A stretch of 64,000 bases of DNA from Sorex araneus (lineage: Eukaryota; Chordata; Mammalia; Eulipotyphla; Soricidae). The first letter of the stretch is position 1, and the number at the start of each line of letters is the position of its first letter. Shown piece after piece: positions 11,225-23,000 of the stretch. The stretch is taken from positions 195,206,000 through 195,269,999 of the forward strand of contig NC_073306.1 in the NCBI RefSeq assembly GCF_027595985.1. Direction: 5' to 3'. The notes under the pieces were generated by a model. The model was given only the letters and a program-made list of their open reading frames with translations. It had not been told where the DNA came from and searched no databases. A program made the position numbers and the translations under genes.

Positions 11225-11733
11225 TTTTTGGTTGGGGGGAGGTTTTGGGGAGGTGCCCATGGCCTCCTCCTGCTCTGAGCTCAGAGGTCATTCAAGGCAA
11301 TGCTTAGTGAGGACCATTTGCAGTGCTGAGAAAACAAGGCAAGTCCTTTCCCCCTATATGTCTCTCAGGTGGCAAATCTTCATTTTAGGAGGCTCTTAAG
11401 AAATAATTATTTTTATTATTCAGTTTTGGAGCCACACCCTGTGGGGTCTGGGGCTTACTCCTGATTCTGCGTTCAGGGATCACTCCTGGTGGGCTCAGAA
11501 CCATAATGGGACCCCGGAGAATGAACCTCGGTTGGCTACGTGCAAGGTAAGTGTCTTACCAGATGTACTACTGCTCTGGCTCCAGGAATTATCTTTTTGT
11601 TTTGTTTTTCGCCTAGGTTCCGTGGGGTTCTAGGATTGCTCCTGGGGGTACTGGGGGAACATATGTGTTACAAGGGTTGGAACCAGGGCCTCTGCATACA
11701 CATGCTCAGCTCTTCAAGGATCTCTGCGGCCTG
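11225..11733 (-). mobile_element. Three old minus-strand SOR-type SINEs
   Basis: Degenerate copies at about 11225-11375, 11420-11583 and 11597-11733. The middle one is clearest (GATCACTCCTGGTGGGCTC, then GTACTACTGCTCTGGCTCC). Confidence 0.65.
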
Positions 11734-12435
11734 AGGAATCATTTAGTAAATTCGTATCATATCAAGTTCTGAACATAGGTGTTAGGTCACAAATCCATTT
11801 TTTAAATTTTTTATTATGTTGAATCATTTCCCTTTTTGCTTGCTCATCTTGAGTCATCAATTCTTCTCAGATCATTCCAGTGGCCTGTATTGTTCCTGGG
11901 TTAAATGAAAGATTTTTCTGCTTTTATAAATGGCTTGATTTACCTAAACATCCAGCTAAAAGTACACAAACAGAAGAGAATAACTGTATTTCAACTTCAA
12001 CATCACTTCAATTTATTAGCTTAAGGTGGATTACTAGGGGCACTTACTTTCTCTGCTCAGATTCTTTGGTGGGGTTCACGGTCTGTGTAAAATCAATGGA
12101 TACCTAAATTGATAATGCTCTGCTAGCCCCATCATCAATGACACTGCTTAAGCTTTGATGGGGCCAAATTCCATTTGACCTGGGCACTCTGACGCACAAA
12201 ACATTTCAGGAACTACGAAATGGTTGAGCCTCCCACACAGGATGACTATCCTGCCACAGTTCCGGGCGCAGGGCAAGGCTTTATCTGTTTACGAAAGCGC
12301 CCCACATCTTCACTATGTGACCACAGCACTTTCCCCTGCGGATGACAGCCTGGCTTGTCCCTTTCGGCAGGGAGGCCCGTCATGGGCTCCTGGCTCAGGC
12401 TTTCCAAAGATGCTCAGAAAACTCAGAGGGGTCCA
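11734..12435. other. Proximal upstream DNA of MOB1B
   Basis: Single-copy, moderately AT-rich, GC rising toward the island. No coding signal recognised. Confidence 0.4.
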
Positions 12436-12870
12436 AGCCGGAGTCAACTCGCTTGCCTAGCACGCGATGCCCACCGCCAGATACGGTCCCCCGGGCAGCA
12501 TCAGGAGTGACTCCCGCGCACAGAGCAGGGGCCGCCCCTCAGCACCGCTGGGTGACGCCCCCAACGCCCTTCCCCCCAACAAAACCCCATCAACACTAAC
12601 CAAAACGATAAGAGTTTTGACAAACGCATTTCAGCTCCTTTCTGCTCTTCCGGCAGAACCAAAGCCAACCAGCCCAAGCCGAGGGACGTTGCTTTTAAGT
12701 CCTGACTCTGGTTTTAAAGGCCAACCCGGGGGGCTGGGGGCAGGTCAATAGGGCGGGGAAGGCCTGCGCCTTGGCACGCGCCCGACCCGGGTTCCACGCC
12801 CCCTCCAGGCTCACCGGGAGCGAGACCCCAGGAGGTGGCTCCCCCCACCAAAACCAAACCAAACCACCGT
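12436..12870 (+). mobile_element. Two GC-enriched SINE copies at the island edge
   Basis: Copies at about 12436-12600 and 12727-12870 keep SOR landmarks (GCATCAGGAGTGACTCCCGC; CTTGGCACGCGCCCGACCC) but keep or gain CpGs, unlike copies elsewhere. This is consistent with germline-unmethylated island sequence. Confidence 0.7.
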
Positions 12871-13026
12871 CATGGAAGATTCCGTGACCTTCCATCACTC
12901 TTTGCGGGGCTTTCCTAGGAGGAGGCCGAAGCCCAGGGACAGCCTCAGGACGAGAACGCCCCCACCAGCTCAGCCTGCTCGCCGCCCCGCCCCCTCCGGG
13001 CCGCGCTCGCGCGGGGCGCCGCGTCC

Positions 13027-13036
13027 TCTCGCGAGA
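13027..13036. promoter_or_regulatory. TCTCGCGAGA core promoter element (BANP/ZBTB33-type site)
   Basis: Perfect 10-bp palindrome TCTCGCGAGA, extended to 14 bp (CCTCTCGCGAGAGG). It lies 228 bp upstream of the MOB1B ATG and just upstream of two GC boxes. This motif is known in CpG-island promoters as a methylation-sensitive site read by BANP and earlier attributed to ZBTB33/Kaiso. Binding here is inferred. Confidence 0.7.
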
Positions 13037-13194
13037 GGTCGCGCGGTGGGCGGGGCCGGGGCGGGGCCGCTGGTTCCCCGCCTCCCGCTCCTGCCCCTCC
13101 GCGCGCGCCGCACTTCCGCCCGCCCCGCCGGGCCCCGCCACTCGCCAGCTGAGCCGGTTGCGGCCGCGGAAGCGCCGGGCCTCGTCCTCCTGCT

Positions 13195-13240
13195 CCGCCG
13201 CCGCCGCCGCCGCCGCCGCCGCCTCCTCCTCCTCCTCGCC
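13195..13240 (+). repeat. CCG/TCC triplet repeat in MOB1B 5' UTR
   Basis: About ten CCG units run into five TCC units, ending about 25 bp before the start codon. It probably lies in the 5' UTR. GC-rich triplet tracts of this kind are often length-polymorphic and structured in the transcript. Confidence 0.85.
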
Positions 13241-13263
13241 TCGCCCCCGCCGCCGCGGCCGAC

Positions 13264-13277
13264 ATGAGCTTCTTGTT
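13264..13277 (+). CDS. MOB1B: MOB1B coding exon 1
   Basis: Only 14 coding nucleotides (MSFL plus two bases of Phe5), followed by a consensus donor GTGAGT at 13278. Phase matches exon 2, whose first base completes Phe5. The exon is too short for ORF finders and was located from the MOB1 N-terminus and the following donor. It sits inside the CpG island, 25-30 bp after a CCG/TCC triplet tract. Confidence 0.95.
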
Positions 13278-16200
13278 GTGAGTAGCCGGGCCCCGCGCGC
13301 CGCTTTGTCCGGGGGCCCCGCACGGCCCCGTCCGGGAGGCGTTTCCCCTGCGCGCCCCCGGCGGGCCCCTCCCGCGCCCCGGCGCGACCCCCGCCGCGCG
13401 CGCCCGCCGTCCCCGGCCCCGGCCCGGGCCCGTTCTGCCCGGGTCTCCCGGGTGCCGTGAGCCCCCGACGAGACGGCGTCGTGCCCCCGTCACCCCAGCA
13501 ACCTCTCGCTCCCTCCCGGGCGCCCGGGAGTGAAGTTGCGGTGACAAGTCGTGCGGAGGCCGCGGGCGGGGTCCGCGGCGGGCCCGGGGGCGCCCTCTCC
13601 CGCAGGGTAGGGGGGCTCCCCGCCCCTTCGGACGAGCACCACATAGGGCCTGGGAGGCGCGCCCGGCGCTGAGCGGGTCCTTCCCTCCCCCCACGCCCCC
13701 GTGAGTTGTCACGCCCGTCATTTGTAAATGCCAGCGCGAGCGTCACTTTGAGCGCTGGTCGTTATGTCACTTAAACCTTTTTTTCTGGCAGATGAGTTGG
13801 GGGCCGGGAACGCATTCGACCAGGCTCTGATCCTCTGAAAACAGAACCTTACCCCCCACCCGCCCCCCCTTGGGCAAGGGTTCCTTGTGAGTCTCAGGTC
13901 TGCTCTGTGGTTAGAAAGCTTAGACAAACTCGGGCATTGAAACCCACCCCCCGCACCCCTGCGTGCTGGTGGAGAGAGTAGCTCTGAAATGCACGTCTGT
14001 GTGTTTTTCGGTGGAGGGGGCACACCCTGCGATGCTCAGGGGTTACTCCTGGCTCTGCACGCAGGAATTAACGCCTGGCGGTGCTCGGGGTTCCATATGG
14101 GATGCCTGGGATCGAACCCAGGTCGGCTGCGTGCGTGGCGAGCACTCTACCCGTTACTATGTTTCCAGCCCCTTAAAGTACCATTTTCTGTTCCGACGTG
14201 TTACCTCCCATGAAGTTTTTTAGTCATTTCGTTCACACCTGAGCCCTCCAATTTAACTGCCCTTATTTTGACATACTCAGACACTCAGACTTGGAATACT
14301 GATTCTTTTCAGGGTGTCAGAGCGGGTCAGCCAGCCGGCATACGTGGCTGAAGCTTCTGATGTGCACGGTGCCCACCTGCCAGATACTTCCAGACTCGGG
14401 GCACCCCTTTCTGAGGCCAGACCCTTCTGCCTTGGTTAGGTTGGTCTTGCTGTGAGGACTGGGCGGTTTTGACCAGCTCTGCTTCCTATTTTAGTTAGGA
14501 ATCACCTACCCAGGCATCTCAGCTTGAAGCTTCTCATGCTGAGGATAATTTGCAGTGCTGATGCTTTATTTCTTCAAGAATTTCCAAGCTGTACCCTTGA
14601 AATAGCAGCACAGATGATGTCCAGCGGCTGCTGCTAATAGACTGGTGGGCCTCTTTGAACTCCAACTCAGTTACTTGCAGCAGTGCAGGACCATATTTAG
14701 AAACTAGGGGAGGGAGAAGGTTTTGGTGGTATTTTCTAAGCAGAACCTCTATAGTATCCTATTTTTGCTTGGCTGTTGAATACAGAAATTAAGGAGTAAC
14801 TTAATTTCTCCTGAAGCATGTTATCTGAAGAAAAATCTTACCAAGGCTAATGTGTATAGTATGTTAGTGGGTTTGAACTGTTTGGGATATGATTTTTCAA
14901 TCAGGCCGAATGTAGCAGTTACTGTAGTCTCGTGTGTTTGAGAATCTAAAAAAGTTACAGCGTTTTTGGTTTTGGTAGTTCTGTGTCCTCCAGTAGTTTA
15001 AAAGGTGAAGGAAGACTGCATAGAAGTGATTATTAGAAGGGAAAGGACAAGTTTTGGTTATTTTATCTATTTGTTATTTGATAGTTTCCTGTATTCATAA
15101 CAGGTAAGCAGGGAAATAAGTATCAATTTCTGATTTAATTATTAACATAGTCCCCTTCAGTTTTTGGAATTTAATTTGAAAGCTCACTAGAGGTATTTGG
15201 AGCCGAGGAAATAGGGCAGTGTGAGATAGGGCTATGAAGACGATGAGTCATAACTACAGAGGGATGTAAGATAAGAGGAAAGACTTGGTCAAAAGTAATT
15301 TCATTGTATCAGGCACTGTACTGGGTACCATCTATAAACCAAACAGGCAAAAACTCCATCATCAATGGAGCTAACTGTGATTTGGTAAGTGATCATAGAC
15401 CATAAACATTAGCAAATTGAACATAAACATGGTAAATCCATGGAAAAAATGAGCAGGGCAAAGAGGTTTGGATGTAGAGAGTTGAGGTAGATGAGGTAAT
15501 CTCCAGAGCATGGTCAGATTCTATGCTTTGTGTAGCTTCTTAACAGATGTTGAGAATAAAATTGCTCTGGATCTGTGATTCTGGTTAGGACCAAATCTTG
15601 GTTATGCTGCATATTGGCCTTTTATCTTCAAATGAAGCTGAATTCCCAGGTGGTGCCTAAAGAAACTTCACAGGAACCCAATTTAACTTTGTACACTCAA
15701 ATCTTTAAACATATTCTTAGCACCTGCTGTGTGCTAGGCTTTGTGCAAGTTGTGTGACTCACGAGATGGCAGACAGTTTGCAACAATGCAGTACTTGGGA
15801 CTGGAGAGAGGAAACAGTGGGTAAGGCACTTGCCTTGCCCGGGCCCACCCGGATTTGATCCCTAGCACCAGGAGTAATAACCTCTACACAGACCAGAGTA
15901 AGCCCTGAGCATCCTTGCCTGTGATTCAAAACACGAAAAGGACAAAGAAAAGGGGGTCAGAGAGCTTGTATAGCGGGTAAGGTGCTTCCTTTGCTACTGA
16001 CCCAGGTGATTCCTGGCACTGCATGAGGCCCCAGCACTGCCAGTAGTGATCCCTGATGACAGAGCCAGAAGTAATGCTTGCATGCAGCTGGGTGTGCCTG
16101 GATTGCCTCTCCTTCATGCTCTGGAAGGAAGGTTTCATAAAAGGGTTGATAATCTTTAATGGAACATAAACAAGATATCTCTATGAGACTAAGGGAAAGG

Positions 16201-17021
16201 GCATATTTTTGCATATTTTCATCAGAAGAAATAGGGAAGCATGAAATTGCTTGTGGTTGTGTCCTGGGGGGGCGCTTAGGGTCCATATGGGGTGCTGGGG
16301 ATCAAACCCAGATTGGCCGTGTGCGGGGCAAGTGCCCTGCCTACTTGAAACTGTCACTCGGGGCCCTATAGTGAGTATCCATTTTGAGGCTTATTAGTAG
16401 ACCGTAGAATTTTGGAGCAAGATGAAATCCCTTAGTGGCAAAAATTTACTGGCTTCTTTTTGCCCACTTGGCCTTTAGACTCTTGGACTAATAATTGGCC
16501 TGGGTATTCAGATGAGCCTGTTAGGATTTTCCCTTTTCTGACATGTTAGGAATAAGGGAGAATTCAGGGAAATTTGGGATTGAATTGTATTGTTGATGAT
16601 CACACAAAAAGTGTGTTGAGTGCCTTTATGTTTGTATAATTACAGACCTCTGCTGGAATGCCACAGAAACATAGGAAAAGGTCAGGAAGTAGTTTCCTAA
16701 TAATGTAAGGCTGCTTAGTTGGAACACAGAGCAAATAGTTTAGCTTTAAAATAGATGTCCGTAAGAAAGGTGGGTTAGGGTGTGGATGAATATAAATCAG
16801 ATCTATTTTGGTATGGGAGACACTAAAAGATAGTCTGGGAAAGGAAGGAAGGAAGGATTTGTTGAATTTTATTCGAGATTCTTTCCATTTGTCTCTTTTC
16901 AAAAAGCATTGCAGTTTATGAAAGGGTTTTAAATTTTTCTGTGTGTCACTTTATCTCCTTGTCCTACCTCTGTTTACTCTTCCTCCTTTGTCCTTTCCCC
17001 TGCCAAAAAAACTAAGCATAT

Positions 17022-17076
<55 letters not shown>

Positions 17077-20000
17077 TGCCTTTTGGGTCACACCCGGCAA
17101 TGCACAGGGGTTACTCCTGGCTCTGCACTCAGGAACTACCCCTGGCAGTGCTCAGGGGACCATATAGGATGCTGGGAATCTAACCCGGGTCGGCCGCATG
17201 CAAGGCAAACGCCCTACCCGCTGTGCTATCGCTCCAGCCCCCAAAACTAAGCATTTTTAATGTAAATAATTTTAGTGACTCAGCATCCTCATTTAAAAAA
17301 ATTTTTTTTTTGCAAGGTAGTTTTTATTGAGCAAACTTGCTTAAAAAGATGTGAGAGGAGAGAAAGAGGGGCATGTGTGTGCAAGAGAGAACACAGCCTT
17401 CTCGAGTGGAAACGGGCAAGCAAAGAACAGACAAGAAGCGAGATACATGAGTTCAGGGGAGAACAGAAGCTTGGTGAGCAAGCCAAAAGTAAACTATTAC
17501 ACAGAGCACATTATGTGTTTTATTCTGTATCATTTAACTTAAAACCATCTTCTTTGGGGGCACACACCATGCAGTGCTCAGGGCTTACTCTGGCTCTGCC
17601 TACGGGGGTCACTCCTGGATATGTGCTGCCAGGAATTGAACCTAGCTCAGCCTCATGCAAGGTAAAACACCTTACCCACTGTGCTAGTTCGGCGGCCCTA
17701 AAACCATCTTTTATAGTGATTTAATTATACATAGCACTGTAGCACTGTCATCCCATTTGTTCATCGATTTGCTCGAGCAGGCACCACTAACGTCTCCATT
17801 GTGAGACTTGTTGTTACTGTTTTTGGCATATCGAATACGCCAAGGGGAGCTTGCCAGGCTCTGCTGTGCGGGTGGGATACTCTTGGTAGTTTGCCGGGCT
17901 CTCCAAGAGGGGCGGAGGAATCAAACCCAGATTAGCTGCGTGCAAGGCAAATGCCCTACCTGCTGTGCTATCACTCTAGTCCTTAATAATAAATAACTGA
18001 AATTTGTTTGCCCAGAGTTTTTAAAATTTAACTTAGAAAAATTCCTGACTCTTAGGAAACTTGTAAAGAATAGCGCAAGATGTTGGGCTAGAGAGATTGT
18101 ATGGTGGATAAAGCCCTTGCCTTGCACACAGCTGACCTGGGTTTGCTCTGAGTTGATTCCTGGCAGTAAGCTACCTTGAGCCCTGCTAGGAGGAATCCTT
18201 GAGCTCAGAGCCAGGAGCTTAGCAAGCCCTGAGCACAGACCGACGTGACACCAAAAGCAAAGAAAGAAAAGAATAAGAGTAGCGCAGAGAATTCTCATGT
18301 ATTCCTACCCAGAGACCCCTTTTTAAAAGTCTCATCAGTTACTCCATGACGTCCCCATAAAGTTTCCAGTTATAAATCATGTATATACCCAGTTTTATGT
18401 CTGTAGCTATCCAAAATGCTTCCTTAGTTTTTCCCTTGGCTATCAGGATCTTTTATTTTTAAAGATTGCAGGCAGGTCATTTTATGGAATATGCCTCAGT
18501 TGGAGTTTGTTTATTTCTTTAGGGTAAGAAATAATCGTAAAGAAATGGTTATGCCTTTCAGTAGAAACACCACAGAAATGGTGCATGTTTTTTTACAGCT
18601 TCTTATCAGGTGCACATATTTTTCTATTATTGGAGGTGATTCTTTGATTAAAGTTTCTACCAAGAGTCAGAAGTTACTTACATTCCCCACCCCCATTTGT
18701 AATTAATGTTTTGTGGTGAGGTATTTTGAGACCGTATAACTTACCCACCAGTTTTAGTTTCCAGTGGTTCTTTTTCATTTTTATTTGGGCCACCCCTGAT
18801 TGTGCTTGGGAGCCAAGTGTGACCAGCATGCTGGGGAGTGAGCCCTGGCCTCTCCTGGAAAGCCTGTTCTCTGACCTTGCCTGTTCTCTCTGGCTGCACC
18901 CTAGCCCCACTGTCTCTTTTACCCCTTCCCCCACTCTGTCTCCTTTCTTTAGTTGTTGTAAGTGCTCGAACACTTAGTCGTGATGCCCACAGGGAGTGGG
19001 GGTGGGGGTCACACTTGTTTGACCTCACTTTGTTATGGCACCAGGCACCAGAGCAAAATAGCAGGGGTATTAATACCGTGATTGTTGTCCATGTTCTAAA
19101 GCTATCACTGCCATTACATTTGTTATCTGATATTTTTACTGAGGAAGAACTTAACTGTTCATTTTTATATCAGTGTGACACATGGAGTCCTATTAAAAAG
19201 TTATTATGGGCTAGAGAGATAGCTCAGTGGGTTGGAGCGCATCTTTGCAAAGCAGGAGACACATTGAGTTCTCGGCACCTCAAGGTCCTTTTTTTTGGGT
19301 TGTGTTTTGTTTATTGGACCACATCCAGTGATGCTTAGGAGTTATTCCTGGCTCTGTGCTCAGGAATTACCCCTGGCAGTGCTCAGGGGACCATATGGAG
19401 TGTGGGGGATCGAACCCAGGTTAGCCGTGTGCAAGACAGATAAGATGTCTACCCTCTGTACTGTCTCTCCGGCCCTGGACTCTCAGGAGTGACCCCTGAC
19501 TAGCTGGAGCCGGATTAGCACTGAGCACTTCTGGGTGTGGCCACCGGCTCCACCCCCAAGGTTGGTATAGCAGCCATTGTTTATTTTGGTGTTAAAATGG
19601 TCTCTTTTGGCCAGCAGGATCCCTATTCAGACTGGTTTCTTCTCCTCGTGCTCTTTGAGCTGCACTTCGCTATTTGGCACAACCCAGTACTCCAGGTTTG
19701 TCCAGTACTGTGTGCAGCTCTGGAGGTGGCCGTTTCTCTAAGGGACTTTATTCTGTTTAGTGGAGAATACTAGTTAGAGGCCAAAGTCTGAGTGATAGGT
19801 GTGCTTGTTACTACCCGTGTGTCATTAGTTCCTAGACCCTCTGATTGGATAATGCCAGAAAATGTTCACCCTTATTCACTTACACCCATTTTTCCCCTCT
19901 ATCATTATAACTGAATTAGTTCACAATACCTGTAATTCCAAACCAGTTGTACACATAGGGTTCATTCTAGTTTTTCCCTTTATGTTTTTTTTTTTTTCTT

Positions 20001-23000
20001 TGACAGTGGAAAACCTAACTCCTCTTCTCCTGAACAATGTGTAATTGCTCAGTTCTCTGTACGTGGCCATTCTCCAACTCTGCCTAACCACTCTTGTGGC
20101 TTTGGGCGCTGACTGGCACCCACCCTCCACTGCTCCTCTCTTGAGCTTGTGCTTCAGCCATCTAGTAAGGATAAAAGCAGCTTGAGACTCCAGTGTGTAT
20201 GGTCTGAGTGTGACTGTAATAAAATTTTTCCCTTTGAACTTGTGTTTAGGACCAATACCTGAGACCTGTTTGGAAGGATTAGAGATGATGGTGTAAAAGC
20301 CCTCGCTCTATAAATTGTAGTTACATACAGCAGTGATTTCTATTTCATCATTATCTCAACAGTGAGATGACTATAAATAGCTGTTAGTAGCTTTTGTTTG
20401 GGGATCACATCTGGCTATGGTCCGGGGCTGTTCCTGGCTTGGTGCTTGGGGGTCCCTTGGGCTACTCCTGCCTTGGTGTTTGGAGAAGTGCAGTGTTTTG
20501 TGGGCACAACCATGTGATGCTGTGGATTGCACCCGGGCCTCTTGCATGCAAAGCATATGCTTTGCTGGTCTCTAGCTCTACTATTAACTTCTAGAGAATG
20601 ATCCATTTCTGATTACTTAAATCATAGCCAGTTTCTGTACGTTTATTATGATATGTATTTTTTCTGGTCATGGAGATCTCAAGGGGCTATTCGTGGTCTG
20701 TGTTTTAGGTTCAATTCTGGCGGTTCTGGGGGGCCATAGGATGTTAGGGATCAAAGCTAGACCTTAGAACTACCAGGTATGCACGCTAGCTGTCTCTCTA
20801 GCCTATGTTTGATTTTTTGAGTTAGAACTTAAAAGCAGAAGTTTGAAGGTAAGCAAATGTTATTTGAGTAGCCGTCTACCCTTGGTAAAAGCCAGGTAGC
20901 CCTATTATTATTATTTAGATGGAATTGTTACTGCTGTTATTTAGACAGAATGGTTGAATTTTCTTGTTTCTGTTTTTGCCTTAATTCTTTTGTTCTCAAA
21001 TTGAAATTTGGTGAGAATTGTTGAATGGTTGTAGTATTGAGTATTAATAGAAATACTTTTTTTTGGTGTAGAAATGGATAATGCTATAACTTACAATGCT
21101 TTTTTTAGTATTCATGTAAACACAGAATCATGAAGTAGAGCAATCAAGACAAAAAAAAAAGGTAAAATTAATGGTGACTTTTTTTAGTATTGCCACATCA
21201 GTCCCAGAGGTCATCTTAAGCCCACAAAATCATGTGGTCTGACCCTAGTTCATGACTGGAAGCACGTGTTCTTGGCTTCTTTTCAGCTGTCTGCATACCA
21301 TCGGCCTGTATTGTATGGCTGTCAAATGATGTACAAATATCCAAATGGCCCTGTGCAGAAAAATAGTTCCCAACTCTAGTCTAGAATCTAGAACACGTTC
21401 TCTGCGTAGGAGCCAGCCATATTACCTCTGCTCTTTAGAGAAACTGTTTGCTAGGCCTCTGTAGCATTTAATTTAACTAAAATAGCTGTTTGGTTTAAAA
21501 ATCCCCTGCCACTGCAGTTTTGCATACATGTAATATGTCTGGTTTCATTCTCCCTAACCCCTAGCCCCATACCCTGCTTAAATATTCATCTGCCCTCTTA
21601 TTTTCCACTCTTAGAAACTGTACGTTTGAGTCAGTGAACAGCAAGCCAATTTGTGAAAACTGAAGTCTCGGCCTAAGCACAGCGTTATTTTGAGTACTGG
21701 TGCCTTCGTCTCCAGCCTGTTGTCAAGGGCTCCCAGAGGGCTTTAATCCATGAGACTGTTCAGTCCTCTAGTCAGTCCTTTTAACTTGGCAAGTGATGAC
21801 TGAGAACAAAATTAAAACAATCCTTTTCTGGGGCTGCAGTGATAGTACAACCAGGAGGACATTTGTCTTGCACTTGGCCGGCCCAGCTTCGATCTCCGAC
21901 ATTCTGCATGGTTTCCTGAGCAATGCCAGGAGTAATTCCTGAGTGCAGAGCCAGGGGCAACTCCTAAACATCACTGAAAAGCAACAACAACAACAACCCC
22001 CCCCCAAAACCAAAAAAACCTCAATCTTTTTCAAGATAATGCCTAAATATAATGCTAGATGGGGAGACATTTTATAATCAAAATGTGCCTGAATTGAACT
22101 ATATTGGTTTATTTTTTAAGTTTTTTTTGAAGTACATTGACTTTAACTTTTGATCAAGTGAAAATACTTTTTTTCGGGCGCCACACCTGACTTTGCATTC
22201 AGAATCCTGGTGGTTCTCAGGGGATTGTATGGGATGCCAGGGATCTAATTCATGTCTACAAGCACCCTACCCACTGTACTATTCTTCCAGCCCCACATAC
22301 TTACATTTGTTCGGACGGTATTGTTTAGTGATAACTGTATTTATTCCAAATGTCATTTAACATTTAGGGGGATAAAAACCAGTCACCTCACTGGAAATTG
22401 AGGGTGCTGTCCACCTTTCAGCAAGATTAGCATCTGTTTATAATAATAACTCAAAAAATCTTCTTCAGTCTTCTTTATCCAGTCACCTGCTGATTTAGTT
22501 CTGGCAGCTGTGAATATGCTGCTATGAACAGCAGTGTTTTCGAAGTGGTGTTTTCACATCCTTTGGATAAACGCCTTGGATGGATACTGCAGATCATGTG
22601 GCATTTCCTTTCTATTTACTTTTCCCCCTTCCCTCCCCGCTCCCCTTTTTTGGTTGCAGTGACTGGAGCTCACTGGCACTTGGTGACAGCCCTTACACGC
22701 CAGCTCACCGGAGCTCACAGAAGTGAGTGGTGGTGTGGTTTTTGGTCGCAGTGCCTGCTACGGCTCTCACTGCTTGCTACGGTTCTCACACTTTCTGCTG
22801 CACTCTTGGCTGAACGAGAGACCCCAAAAAGCAGAGCCACTGCAGTCACACTCGGTCACGTCACATCACTTGGTGCCAGGGATTGAACTCGTAGCCTCAC
22901 CAGCTTGAAAGGTGTCACTTCCGACACAGAGCAATCCCCAGACATGCCTCCCCATACCCTCCCACTCCCAGCCCGCCTTTCCTTAAAAAGGAATTTCTGT

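Larger units (their letters stand above)
12740..13720 (+). promoter_or_regulatory. MOB1B: CpG island and promoter of MOB1B
   Basis: Very CpG-dense DNA, densest at about 12,950-13,690, spanning the first coding exon. It has no TATA box near the start but holds GC boxes GGGCGGGGC (13048-13056) and GGGGCGGGGC (13058-13067) and a TCTCGCGAGA element (13027-13036), about 200-235 bp before the ATG. This is a typical housekeeping, dispersed-start promoter. The transcription start cannot be fixed from sequence; the 5' UTR probably begins between about 13,060 and 13,180. Confidence 0.88.

Noticed and set aside
12872-13746. Several long ORFs on both strands (up to 258 codons) around the MOB1B promoter
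   Set aside because: They are Arg/Ala/Gly/Pro-rich artefacts of CpG-island composition with few stop codons; none has family similarity, and they overlap the true 14-nt coding exon.
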